Origin: Calliphora vicina
Lineage: Eukaryota > Arthropoda > Insecta > Diptera > Calliphoridae
Assembly (NCBI RefSeq): GCF_958450345.1
Contig: NC_088780.1
Location: 99,274,226-99,338,225 of the forward strand
Length of the DNA: 64,000 nucleotides
Direction: 5' to 3'
In this document: positions 44,140-55,449 of the stretch, piece by piece
How positions within the stretch are numbered: the stretch's first letter is position 1
Layout: every line of letters starts with the position of its first letter
The notes under the pieces: model-generated
The model's database searches: none
What the model saw: the letters and a program-made list of their open reading frames with translations, nothing else
What the model was told of the DNA's origin: nothing
Position numbers and translations under genes: made by a program

Positions 44140-46590
44140 AGTGTTTGGTACTTTTTTGAAATTCTAAGCTTTTAGGGGAGAAAACGGTAAAAACAGTTTA
44201 TTTGGTACTCTTTTGATACCTTTGATACTTTTGATACTTTTAAACCAATAAATATAGAAACAAATTTTATAGCTTATTCTTTATTTATCAAAAATTAACA
44301 AATATAAATTTGGTACTTTTTGGAAATGCGAAATGCTTAAGAATAAAGATGGTGTTTTTGGTACTTTTTCATAAAATGAGTTTTTCTATAAATTGACATA
44401 AACACACGAATATTTTATTATTAGCTCCCACCACGATATAAAGAAAGTTACCAAAAAAGGGGGTAAAAACGGGAAAATACATTTTATTTAAAGTTATTAA
44501 GCCAATTTTGATAATTTTTTTAACATTGGTTCCTGGATTCATACAAAAATTAACAAACAGAGAAAAAAACATATTGTTCTTGAGCATATTAATACAGATT
44601 TTAATTGTTTGAGACATGTCTGTAGCACAAACATTGTTGACAAAATGGAATATTTTTGACGGGTGTTCAAGAAGGAAAAGAGCAATTAGTACTTTTCTCC
44701 TAATGGTATTTTTTTAATATTTTAAATTATTTAACTTATCGCCATTAAAGTTAGTTAACTTGTATCTGTGTGAAGAGTTAGGAATAGGGGATAGTATTTA
44801 GGTACCAAAATGTGAGAAATGTGAGAAAATGAATTATAGGTACTTTTTCGTGTTTCTAATGGTAGTTTTTGAATATTCTTTAATAATGGACTTAGAAATA
44901 TGGTTCTGAGTGAATATGAATAAAAGGGGGAAACATTATAGTACTTTTTTGTGTATTCTAATGGTACATTTATAATAATAAACAAATGAAGTTTGACACG
45001 TATGATCCTAAATAAGTTAGAATCCAAGGGGGAGACTTTATGGTACTTTTTGAATACATTTATAATAATGAACCTTTAATCTTGGTAGTAGACACATATA
45101 GTCCTGAATAAAATGAATGAGTGAGAATCCGCAAAGTTGTATTTAGTGGTACTATTTCTTTTTCTAATCAGGTATTTTTTGAATTTTCCGCAAAAGTTGT
45201 ATTTAGTGGTACTGTTTCTTCTTTTAAGGGTTTTTTGAATTTTCTTTAATAAACTGAGTGGAAATTCAATGGAGAGACTTTACCGTAATTTTTAATTATT
45301 AGAATAGTACTTTATGTATGAAAATTCAAGGTGGGGACTTTATGGTACTTTTTCTTTATTCTAATGGTACTTTTAAATTTTTTTATAACAATGAACCTAA
45401 AAATATGAAATTAAGCATGTATGGTCCTAACTGAGTGAAAATTCTAGATACTTTTTCTTTACTCGATGGTACTTTTAGTAATTTCTTCATCAATTACCAT
45501 AGATACACGAAATAAAGTTTATATGGACCGAGTGTGTGGGAAACCTACCTTTGCTATATTCTAGTGGCACTTTTTGAATTTTTATACCCTACACCACAAT
45601 AGCAATAATGCGTTTGTGCAGATGTTTGTAACGCCCAAAAATATTAGTATAACACCCACCTTAAAGTATACCGATCGTCTTACAATCACTTTCTGAGTCG
45701 ATTACAGGTCGCAATTTTGAAGATATTTCGATGAAATTTGGTACATATTATTTTTTCGGCTCAAGGACCTAGCCTATTGAAACTGGCTGAAATCGGTCCA
45801 TTATTTCACCTAGCCCCCGTACAAATGTCCTCCCGAAATTGGACTTTATCGATCATAAATGTTTAATTTATATATGTATCTCCACTAATTCCGCTCCAAA
45901 TAAGTTTTATATATACAAAATTCATGTCACCAAAATTTTGTTACGATCGGTCCATAATTAGTCATAGCTCCCATATAGACCCGCTTCCGAAAATCACTTT
46001 AACGTGCATAAATCGCTTAAAAATGTTGGTATACACACAAAATTCAACATAGTTAACTTTAATATAGACATAAATCACATGACCTAATTTCATGGTGATC
46101 GGTCCATAATTGGTCATAGCCCCCATATAAGGCCCACTTCCGAAAATCACTCAAAAATATAAATTATTGAAATTTTAAAAGAAAAATGTTTTTGCTCTTT
46201 TACTTAGTGTAGGGTATTATATGGTCGGGCTTGACCGACCATACTTCCTTACTTGTTTTTTGATATTTTTTTCTAAATGAGTGAGAATTCAAAGAGGGAC
46301 TTTATGGTACTTTTTCTTATTCGAATGGTACTTTTTTTATTTCTTCGCCAATGAACTTAGAAACGTTATGCTACAAGTAGTGACAGTATGGGACTTTTTT
46401 TTATTTGAATGGTACTTTTTGTATTCTCTTCACCAATGAACATAAAAACATGAAAAAAGCTTATATGGACCTGAGCGAGTGGGAATCCACAAGTGGGGAT
46501 TTATGGTACTTTTTCTTTATTTGAGGTACTTTTTGAATTTTCTATAATAATGGACCTAGAAAAATTAAATTAAATAGGAATCAGATGGAA
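44140..46590 (+). repeat. Degenerate array built on GGTACTTTTT, unit about 100 bp
   Basis: GGTACTTTTT or a close variant recurs at about 44148, 44310, 44359, 44838, 44938, 45039, 45149, 45340, 46308, 46394, 46503 and 46527. It often occurs with AATGAACCTAGAAA-like and GAGTGAGAATTC-like words. Spacing is near 100 where best kept (44838, 44938, 45039, 45149). The array is split by a DINE-1 sister element at 45583..46258. No coding pattern. Confidence 0.65.
45583..46258 (-). mobile_element. DINE-1 sister-family element, copy 2
   Basis: Nearly the same as 32106..32835 from ATACCCTACACC to TTACTTGTT. The hairpin GGTCGGG-CTTGA-CCGACC is intact at the right side. The GTCCGTCC microsatellite block has been deleted (TCGATTACAGGTCGC junction near 45705). 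It inserted into the GGTACTTTTT array. Confidence 0.85.
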
Positions 46591-46664
46591 TAGGACGATT
46601 AAATATTTTGAAAATTATGTACAAACGTTATTTGATAAGTTAGGAAAAAATTTAATATTTCTAT

Positions 46665-46935
46665 ATTCTATAGAAATAACAGTTATACATAATAGTTTCT
46701 ATAGAAAAGATTGTGATACACAGAACTTTCTATAGAAAAGACTGTTATACGTACAAGTTTCTATATAAAAGACGGTGATACACACAACTTTCTATAGAAA
46801 ATATTGTTATACACAAAATTTACATAGAAAATACTGTTATACATACCATTTTCTATAGAAAAAACTGTTATACACACAAATATTCTATATAAAAGTCAGC
46901 TATACACACTGGTTTCTATAGAAAATACACATAAT
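46665..46935 (+). repeat. 31-bp tandem repeat, about 8-9 copies
   Basis: TTTCTATAGAAA followed by A.TGTTATACACA recurs at 46665, 46696, 46727, 46758, 46789, 46819, 46850, 46882 and 46913, a spacing of 31 (30-32). Each unit holds the palindrome TTTCTATAGAAA, with TTTCTATATAAA and similar variants. Confidence 0.95.
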
Positions 46936-48189
46936 TTTGAAACTTACAAAATTCCCTTTTAAAAGAACACAGTTTTTCGCAAATAATTACCTGAAAAGAT
47001 AAAAAGTAAATTAATTAATTAGTATAAAAAAGAAAAAAATCAATTTAAAATATTAAACAATTTAAAATTTAAACAATTTAAACTTAAAACTGTAACACTT
47101 TATGAAAGTGAAATCATAAACTAAAGGACACGCACACACATTCCAATATATATGACTCAAAGCGCATTTTAGCTTAAATAAATCATTTGAAATTTTAAAA
47201 TCCGTTTAAATTTTATTTTACTAAACAAACTCACTATTATAACTTGCTAATTTGTCTAAATAGTCATGTTTTTTTTTTTTTGTTCAACATTTTCCTACAT
47301 TCCATCACTTTTTAAAGGGATTTTTAAAAAGCCGGCAAATGGCAAGCAACAACTCACATTCACACCATCGAGTATTTACACTCAAGGGCAATGTGTCATA
47401 AATCATGTCAGGATATAAAATTGTATACGAAGAGAAAATAGTTTTCCACTTAATGCCACAGTTTACAAAATGTCAATAAACATTTCAAAAATGTTTAACG
47501 ACGGCTGCACACTAACAGCAATAGCAACAGCAACATTTACTATTTATTTACAATGCAATATCAGCTCTCACACATCTCATGCACTCACTCAACCAGTCAC
47601 TGGCCAAACATATAATAATGAAATAAATAACAAATGGAACAAACAACTAAATAAATACATACAAAATAGTGAAAAAAAAAGTGAAAACATTTCAACAGGA
47701 TATAAAAAAAAACTATACAGACACAAGCAAACACTTACTAACACACATAAATAATAATCATGACAGTTTTAAAGAGGAAACGAAATTCCAAAAACCAAAA
47801 AACACGTAAATAAATAGCAGCGCCTACATTTCGTGTTAAATACATTTATTCGAACCAATCAAACAGTCAGATTTTTAGCATGTTGCTGAGTAACATGTAA
47901 TTCCCTCATTAGTATGGAAAAATTACTTATATATGTATGTAAGTATGCCTACATGAATATATTTTCATACGAGCTTAATCTGAGAAGTTCTTTTAAATTA
48001 AGAGTAAAGAACTCCATCCAAGGCATTTCCTAAACAATTTATTAAACCCATTACAATAAGCATTTTATTCAGTTATCATTAGAGAATTTGGGGTTTCCAG
48101 AAATAATTTTTCTAACCGAGAAATGAAAATGAAATGAAAATTTTCATTTCCACAGATTCCTGGGAAAAAATAATTAAAAAGTAAAGTAT
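46936..48189. other. Unassigned AT-rich stretch
   Basis: No element recognised. The 94-codon frame at 47470..47754 is N/T/K-rich with no motif. A run GAAATGAAAATGAAATGAAA lies near 48120. Confidence 0.4.
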
Positions 48190-48585
48190 TGTTACGAAGT
48201 TGCACTAACGATTTAAATTTTCAGCCTGTAACGGCTGCTTGCAACATTCATCATGTTTAGAAACATCTACTTATCAACAATGTTCATAACACGCAATTAT
48301 TAACATTGTTTATAAGTAGACAACATTAACTGTTAAAGCTGTTAACATTAAAGCTGCTAAAAGCTCTAGAAATGGAACATTCTAGTTTTGTCCGTTTAGA
48401 CAATTCATGAAACCACTAGAAGATGACACTGTGTATATAAATAATAACAGTAAGTTGCAGATAGTTAGTGTATTGTAGGCGCTGTTAGACTTCACATCAA
48501 CTGTATTACCAGTGCGTTTTTAAAGAGTATATTAAAAGAAAATGACTATTTAAATTGTTGTTTATATTTAAATAGAGTTGTTACA
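48190..48585 (+). mobile_element. Solo LTR of the TGTTACGAA family, 396 bp
   Basis: Starts TGTTACGAAGTTGCACTAAC and ends GTTGTTACA. It contains TGTAACGGCTG, GAAGATGACACTGTGTATAT, AAATAATAAC (a TATA box) and a possible poly(A) region (GTATATTAAAAG). No tRNA-type primer-binding site or gag/pol follows. A target duplication is not obvious. Confidence 0.7.
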
Positions 48586-48899
48586 ATTTTTAAACTACTG
48601 ATCGCTCTTATTTACAGTTAAAAGGAAATAAGTCACCGCTTTTAAAAGGTAAAAAACATAACCGTATTTTATAAAATTGTATAATTTTATTTTAAAAATG
48701 AGAATCAACACTTTAAAATTTAGTTGTATATTACTATAAAACAAAAAACGGATACGCATTTTGAAATCATTTGTTGAAAGAATTTTGCATTTGTCAGTCG
48801 CCAAAATCATCATTATCGCTATGAACTGATAAGAAATCATGAGAAATCATACATTTATTTGCTGTCCATCAGTTTTTATATCCTCCATCAAAAAGACAT
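48586..48899. other. Unassigned stretch
   Basis: Nothing recognised. Confidence 0.3.
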
Positions 48900-48975
48900 C
48901 GAAATATTTATCGCATATATATTCCGGGTACGACGATCTAGCTATGTCCGTCCGTCTGTCTGTTGAAGGCATCAT
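48900..48975 (-). mobile_element. Diverged mini-me-like microsatellite core
   Basis: ATATATATTCCGGGTACGAC, GATCTAGCTATGTCCGTCCG, TCTGTCTGTTGAAGG on the plus strand equals the 3' core of the family in reverse: AACAGACAGACGGACGGACA, TAGCTAGATCG. No ends. Confidence 0.5.
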
Positions 48976-49082
48976 GGGACCACTTGTGTTACCTAAAAAG
49001 GGCAAAACATATTAACAAAGCCAATTCGTTGCTTAAATCGAAGCATTAAAAATTTTTATTTTCCTGTTCCCACACGTGCTTT

Positions 49083-49650
49083 GCCTTCGGGGAAGAATAT
49101 TTTTTGAGAACGAAACAATTGGGACCCCTCCTGTAACCTGAAAAGGACTAAAATCTGACATAATAGAGGTCAGAACCAACAGAATTCATCACACGTATCG
49201 CAGAATTAAAATTTTTGACGTCCACCTTCAATAGATCCGCTACATCGTGATTAAATGAGACCATAATTAGGTTACATGTCCCGCGAAGGCAATGTTTTAC
49301 ACTAGAGTCCCCTCTCTTTATCGTTATGACTACTTCTGCAGAATTCATTGTAGGAGGAATTGAATCGCCTAAAATATTAAGACAACATAATCGCCCCGCT
49401 GTCCAATAATCTATCCTGTTCATAGCCGTGGCAATTCAATTGAATCTACAGCTTGTATGACGAGAGTGGTCCAAATGGTTGGACTTTTAAATATAATTAC
49501 CAGAGGAATTCCGGACAATCTTTAACCTTGAATCGGATGGCCTTTCGCTTCTTCATTGATCTGATTTGTTTCAAAAACATCAACCGCTTCGTCAGCCAAA
49601 AATGTTTATCTCACACTTTATTATTGATGTGGGAAAGTAAAACGAAGTAA
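49083..49650 (-). pseudogene. GC-richer block with decayed coding-like frames, family unknown
   Basis: Base composition rises clearly compared with the flanks. On the minus strand a 91-codon frame (49148..49423) reads RIDYWTAGRLCCLNILGD, then SVKHCLRGTCNLIMVSFNHD. Upstream, in another frame, SGIPLVIIFKSPTIWTTLVI runs into it, as if one frame had been shifted. I recognise no family. It could be a decayed retroelement gag-type region or a host pseudogene. Real coding origin is inference. Confidence 0.3.
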
Positions 49651-49678
49651 AAAAACGAAGAAAAAAATATAGTTGTGC

Positions 49679-49835
49679 ATGTTTACTGTAACCATTTCAA
49701 CATTTTTAAAAGTTTTTTAACAATATTATAGCCACAGTAATTATTTATATGATCGTGGTAACCATAATATGGTTAACTTACGATTCACATGATTATGTCA
49801 ATCATATTTATGGTTGCAGTAAACAAATATATGTT
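49679..49835. mobile_element. Small MITE with GTTTACTGTAACCAT ends
   Basis: GTTTACTGTAACCATTTC at the left and ATATTTATGGTTGCAGTAAAC at the right are inverted with one mismatch in 15. A further GTGGTAACCATAATATGGTTA palindrome lies in the centre. Confidence 0.6.
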
Positions 49836-50469
49836 TGTGACAACCATTTTTCAGATTTCAAACTGATATCGTAATTTTATGATTCTTTATAAAACTCTGC
49901 TTTATTTCTTTTCAATTGTTTTGTGTTGGTTCTCTGCATTGTATGGCAAAAGAAAATATGTTCGCTTCAATCTATAAGACTTATTTAGGTTCCATCTTCA
50001 GGATTTTTTCTCAGATTACACTCGTAATTCATTTATGTGATTTGTATATTTAATACCTTTTATTTTTAGTATTTCCTTTACTGTTTTGTTTCATATTAAA
50101 TTTATTTAATTCCTTTTCTATTTATAAATGTCATTAAGACAACATTAACTAAACTTTGACATTTCAAGTTATTTTTAGCTGTTAATACTTATTTTATTTA
50201 ATGAATCTGGAATTATGTTGATGTGGCTATTTTTGTTTTCCTTTGATGACCTTCTTAAAGTTGTGTTGAAATACATTTAGTAATCAGCTGCTAATTGTAT
50301 CCCGAAAATAATGAGGGAAGTGATACATACTTACATTAGCTACAACCTTTGTTGGAAATATAGTTTTTCAGTTTTAATTATATAACTGTCAAGCATCTTC
50401 ATATTTAATTTGTCTACCTTGTTGACATTTCGTAAACTATTTATACTTATTTCTGTACCAATGAAAGCA
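49836..50469. other. Unassigned AT-rich stretch
   Basis: Nothing recognised. Confidence 0.35.
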
Positions 50470-51385
50470 TAAGGAGTGACACCGAAAAATCTTATCATAC
50501 ATAATTTTTTATAAAAAAGAAACCACTAAACTTACAGTTTTGATTTTTTTATTTGATTGAAATTATTACTACAATTTACAAAAAGTATTATTTTTATAGT
50601 TCTAATCAATAGTGATGCATTTCACACTTTTGGACACCTTTTTGTGCTCTTCAATTCTCTTTTAACAAGAGCCCAATATCTCACCACTGGCCTTAGATCC
50701 AGGCAGTTTGGAGGATTTGCATCTCTCGGTACAAATACCACTTTATTGTACTTGTATCACTCAAGACCTTGCTTACCATAGCGACAGGATGCCAAATCCG
50801 GCCAAAAAAGTAAGTGGACACATTAAGAAGTCTTATGAATGGAAAGCATCCTCTTTTGTAAACATTCCTTCATGTAAATTTCGGTATTTATATAGCTATT
50901 TGTATCAAATGTTTGGTTTCTTTTGCCGCCACTACATGTTGCTTGCCATATCAAGAACTTTTTGGGAATTTTTTTGTTTTTGGGTCCTTAACTTTTCTAC
51001 AACATTCCCTCGAGCATCATCAACATAAAAATGTTGAGCCGGAAACTGCGAAAAATTTTCCAGAACATACGTTTCGTCATCCAGTTATATTTTTTTAATA
51101 AAATTTTACTTCAATTTCCGTGCTCTGTCTTTGGCCTCTAAATTTTTAGCAGAGGAACTTTTTGAGCCTTGTATGTTTTTAAACCTGCATTGGCTATAAC
51201 TTTTCGTACCAAATAGTCCGAATACTGAGCTAACCGGACTGCTATAATAATAATTTTAGTATGTACTTTTTTCTCGTCACTAATAACTAATAACTGACAT
51301 GCTTTACAAAGGTAACTTGATGAATTCTTGGGTTAAAAGTTTTAAGGAAAAACTTGTGTTGAGGTTTTTTCGTTCTCACTCCTTA
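50470..51385 (-). mobile_element. DD37E Tc1/mariner element, copy 8
   Basis: The ends are TAAGGAGTGACACCGAAAAA and TTTTTTCGTTCTCACTCCTTA. Minus-strand pieces run in order from the C-terminal part to the N-terminal third, including FWPDLASYRYGKQGLEW near 50770 and the LMLEGM block near 51010. The mini-me site (CATCCAGTTATATTTTTTTA, 51079..) is empty here. Small indels break every frame, and part of the HTH region is deleted. Confidence 0.82.
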
Positions 51386-53084
51386 CTTCCAGTTCTGTTA
51401 ATGAATTATTTATTTAGAACATAAATTTCGAGGTGTGTAAAGAATATCAAATTTAATATAATGCCACATATATCTAATAGAGAACAGAAGACTTACAAAC
51501 CATAAAACTCATAATTGATAAAGTGAGAGTAAAAAATCCTATTTCGGAAATACTTAATTCTGGGAATAAATTTAAATCCCACTCAGCATTACTAATATTA
51601 ATACTATCTTAATGAACTTAGCTGTGTAAATTGAAAACAAAACATACTCTAAATATTTATATATTATCCTTTAAAAGATTAATATCGTTTAAAGACCAAA
51701 AAAAAGGAACACAAAACTAAAAGACAAGGTGTTCATTAATTCATTTCCTTTTTTTCTTCATCTCTCCTGCTTTTTTAACACAAGTTGCTGTTTGTTTATC
51801 TGTTAATAATAAAACAAATAAAAACAGCTGCTCTTCTGGTAAATACACCAGCATCATCATCCTTTTAATCGTTGTATCCTTAGAAGGCAAAGAAAATAAA
51901 CAAGAAAACAGCATTAACATCAGACACATGATCTTTGCAACATGATAATGATGATGAGCAGATTTTTTTTTGTTTTCCAATACACAAAATATAAGAAGTA
52001 TCTGCAGCACAAAAAACAATTAAACCCAAATGAATAAAATAGCAAGAACAATGAACCTCTATTTCAAAAGAAAGAAGATAAAAACAAAGAGTTTAAACTG
52101 AAAGAAAAAACGAAACAAAATAAAATAAAACACAACTTCAGATGAAACCGAAGAACTGAAAAAACGTATAACAATTACATAGAGCCAACCAAGACACCGC
52201 ACAGAATCAAAAAAGGTCGAAAAGGTTTAAGAAAAGAAACAAAAAAATAATGTTTAAAAAATGTTAGAATTTTGATTTGTTATGAGATTCTTAAAGTTAA
52301 AATATCAGCTGTTATAAATGACACATGTGTGTGCGGTCGATGATGGGATGGTGGTGTGTAGGTTATTGCACCAATCTTCATTATCATCTTCATAATATTT
52401 GTGGCAAAAGAAACAGGTTTAATATTTTTCACTTTAGCTGTGCTTTTTGCCTGAGATTTATATGTTTACGAGGAAAGAGTATTTATTTGTAGAGCGTAAG
52501 TGACAGAGTGATTACATCCATCATTTTATGCACAATATTTACTTTGACATTATTACGAGAGCAAATATGTCTTTTTCCTACTTGACTGATTATCTAAACT
52601 TTGGCTTAAGTGTTTTTTGTGAAACGTAGAGATTTGTGGGAGAAAATTAAAGGAATTTGGAATTTTAAATATTCAATAACACTTTCTGTTGGAAGGAAGT
52701 CTTTCAAAAAGAGAATTAAATGTAATGGCTATTTTTAATTTTTATTTTCATTTTAGACTTAATTAATACACTCATATATCAGTTTATAAGCCATACACTA
52801 CTAAATTGCGTCTATGTAATGCAGAGGGTGTATAGTAGTCAATACAAAACATGTTAATCGGTAAGATAATGACTTTTGCTAGTTAATAATATTAGTTTTT
52901 GTCTTGAATATCAAATGTCAATTAATAATCAGATTAGTTAATCTAAGAATAGATGTTTCCTAATGTTTTATCTTTCATGTTTAATGTTTTATTTTTTCTT
53001 GTCCTACTTTAAACTTTGTAGTATTGCTATACCCAACGTCAGAATTCTGAAACATTTGTACAATATAAATTCATTGTTAGCTAT
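51386..53084. other. Unassigned AT-rich stretch
   Basis: No element, RNA or gene recognised. The 92-codon minus frame at 51741..52019 is hydrophobic but without any family motif. Confidence 0.4.
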
Positions 53085-53215
53085 GACCTTTTCCCATCTT
53101 TCAGGCAATATATGGATTCCGTAGAAAAAGAACTGTTCATCTTTTGAGGCAAAGAACATATAAAGCCAATTTCGGATACTCTGTTTTGAAGTGAATCGTA
53201 TCCCAGAGAGGCGGG
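53085..53215 (-). pseudogene. mariner transposase C-terminal relic
   Basis: On the minus strand: IRFTSKQSIRNWLYMFFASK, then DEQFFFYGIHILPERWEKVI, ANN. This is the same kind of mariner C-terminus as at 21846, here with the W of PERW kept. Only the last ~45 codons remain. Confidence 0.8.
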
Positions 53216-53261
53216 TGAGGTAAAACTTCCCAACCTCTTCATCTTCTATCTACACCCAGCC

Positions 53262-53479
53262 TCAAAAGTGAGTAAACACCAACGAATTTTTTGATTTTTT
53301 TAAGATGATGAAAATCACTATAGTCCGACTTAAATATTTTTTCACAACATAATATATTATTCAACCCATTCTCCAACAAACCGAAACTTTTAAATTTTAA
53401 TCGATAGATAAATTTTTTGATTTTCATTATCTAAAAAAAATCATATAATTTTTGGTGTATACTTACTTTTGATGCTCAC
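53262..53479. mobile_element. MITE with CCTCAAAAGT.AGTAAACACCA ends, copy 1
   Basis: CCTCAAAAGTGAGTAAACAC, CAACGAATTTTTTG at the left and TTTTTGGTGTATACTTACTT, TTGATGCTCACTG at the right are inverted. TA follows the right end. The centre contains AACAAACCGAAACTTTTAAA as in copy 2. No protein. Confidence 0.8.
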
Positions 53480-54485
53480 TGTATATAAATAAAAATCAAA
53501 TGTCGTTCGTTGGTAATTGCATCAGTGGAGAACGGCTGGAGCGATTTTCAAATTTTTTTTAAACTTAGGTTTTTGAAGAAAAAATATTGACCACGCCCAC
53601 TTTTTTTGATTTATCTAAAATCGGGAAACGGCTGCATCGAATGTTCGTAGTAATTCAATTTAAGTTTTTATTGAATTAAAATTTGTCCACGCCCACTTTT
53701 TTTCGATATATGTATCTAAAATCGCAGAACGCCTTTACCGATTTGGCTAATTTTTCTTAAATGTCGCAATAGTCCACAAAGGTTTTTTACAGAAAGAAAA
53801 TTGTACACGCCCACTTATCAAATACATCTGCAAATATGTGACCAAAGGCAGTGACATGGCTGTGATTGGAGTTAGTTATTGCATGTAGTGGCTATGCCAT
53901 TCATGAGGGATATCCAACTGTTGTTGTTCATTTAGCCGTACATCTGGAAAATGGTCAAAGAGTGTACATTACTGAGGAGAATGTATTACAAGTTGATCGA
54001 CCGCCATTTACAACATTGACCAGATTTTTGGAAATGTGCCGAAATGATAAATTTGCCCGAACGCTGCTATGATGATATATTTGAAATCAATCGTCAAAAA
54101 AAAAAATTTCAACGGCGGAAACAAGAAAATCTAGTTTCAGGTTTTCCTCATTTATTTTCCACATTAGGTCGTATATGCGTTTGTTATTAGTCAACGTTCG
54201 TGACCCAACATCATTCCAAGATTTGCCAACTATAAATGGTGAATTGTGTGACACGTATATAGAAGCGTGTCAACGCTTGCGATTGTTCGATAATGCGCTT
54301 TCGTCAAATGCTCATAAAATACGAACATTGTTTTCGATAATTACCTCAACATCCAAACCGACTGATTTGTGGAGCAAATACAAAGATGCCACCTGTGATG
54401 GAACAAACGTTTCACTGTTGAATCGACAACAAAAATATGCGTACGACGCTCTTATGAAAGATGGAACTGGAGGGATTTTTTTTGG
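53480..54485 (+). pseudogene. Helitron with decayed RepHel gene
   Basis: The 5' region TATATAAATAAAAATCAAAT, GTCGTTCGTTGG and AACGGCTGGAGCGAT, with CCACGCCCACTTTTTT repeated three times, is Helitron-like. From about 53812 come pieces of the Rep/helicase protein in order: ACSGYAIHEGYPTVVVHLAV, HLENGQRVYITEENVLQ, FLEMCRNDKFARTLL; FQRRKQENLVSGFPHLFST; MRLLLVNVRDPTSFQDLPTI, NGELCDTYIEACQRL; SSNAHKIRTLFSIITSTSKP, DLWSKYKD. Then a jump to LNRQQKYAYDALMKDGTGG, IFF, the start of the Pif1-like helicase just before its Walker A. Frameshifts, an internal deletion and loss of the rest of the helicase make it dead. Confidence 0.85.
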
Positions 54486-54504
54486 GCGCGTACAGGTTCC
54501 CTGA

Positions 54505-55034
54505 TGTTCTGGCCAGATATTAACAGCTCATAATAGAAAGGACCCATTTGCTCCCACCTTAGCACCATGGATATTTGGCTTTGGTGTCGATTCGGCTGGT
54601 TGGTCGGGCTTTACATATGATCTCTTACGCTTCTGGTTATCGTAATGGATCCATTTTTCATCGCAAGTAATGATTCGCTGCAAAAAAAATAATTTTCTTT
54701 AATAGCGTTCGAGCAGCATTTCAGACATACAAAATCGTATTTTAAAGTCTTTCAGCTTCAATTCGTATGGTACCCAATTTCTCAGCTTTTGGATCTATCC
54801 TGCTGCTTGCAAACGGTTTGAAATTGAGGATGGAGTAGCTCCCAATGATTTTGCAAGTTTGTTAAGTTTGGCATAAATATTCAGGGAGTATTGCCTCCAT
54901 CTCTCGCACGTTGAAACCGTTGGAACACATTCACTATAAGCTTGTGTGAGTAATCGGTGTGCATCAGCGTCACTTGTATCCAAATTAAATAAGTAAAGCA
55001 AAACTTCCGCCATATGACGCTTTGTTGACACAAA
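54505..55034 (-). pseudogene. mariner transposase N-terminal and central relic
   Basis: The minus strand from 55034 reads MSTKRHMAEVLLYLFNLDTS, DADAHRLLTQAYSECVPTVS, TCERWRQYS (mariner N-terminal HTH domain). After a frameshifted part comes QRIITCDEKWIHYDNQKRKR, SYVKPDQPAESTPKPNIHGA, with the first catalytic D in CDEKWIHYDN. A further shift gives EQMGPFYYELLISGQNIR. It is cut at about 54505 where the Helitron begins. Catalytic residues two and three are missing. Not functional. Confidence 0.87.
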
Positions 55035-55245
55035 ATTCGACGCTTTGTTGTTTACGCTATAATGTTCAATAACTAAGTCAGAATAAATGACAGATATGTA
55101 TCCTTCAAAATGACATAGAAGTTATTAAAAACAAAAGCCGCGTTCAGAAGAGAAATCCAACATTTTTAAGTCATACTCCCAATAATATTATCTCACTGAC
55201 GTGACTGCTTTTTTATATCTCTGATGGTCTGAGGCATGAAACATG
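55035..55245. other. Unassigned spacer
   Basis: May hold the left end of the mariner (terminal repeat not identified). Nothing else seen. Confidence 0.3.
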
Positions 55246-55447
55246 AGAGAGAGCCTCAAAAGTCAGTAAACACCAGTGAATTTTTTGAAATGAAAATCAT
55301 TATAGTCTAACTTAATTTTTTTTTTCTTACTCAGCATAATCTCCAACAAACCGAAACTTTTAAATTGTAATCGATGGATAGGATTTTAGGATTTTCATAA
55401 AAAAATCCAATAATTTGTGGTGTTTACTTACTTTTGAGGCTCTCTGT
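55246..55447. mobile_element. MITE with CCTCAAAAGT.AGTAAACACCA ends, copy 2
   Basis: AGAGAGCCTCAAAAGTCAGT, AAACACCAGTGAA at the left against TTGTGGTGTTTACTTACTTT, TGAGGCTCTCTG at the right, followed by TA. The terminal inverted repeat is about 28 bp with one mismatch. Same orientation-neutral core as copy 1. Confidence 0.85.
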
Positions 55448-55449
55448 AG

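Noticed and set aside
47470..47754. 94-codon frame starting with ATG
   Set aside because: Chance-like composition (N, T, K), no motif, no neighbouring gene signals.
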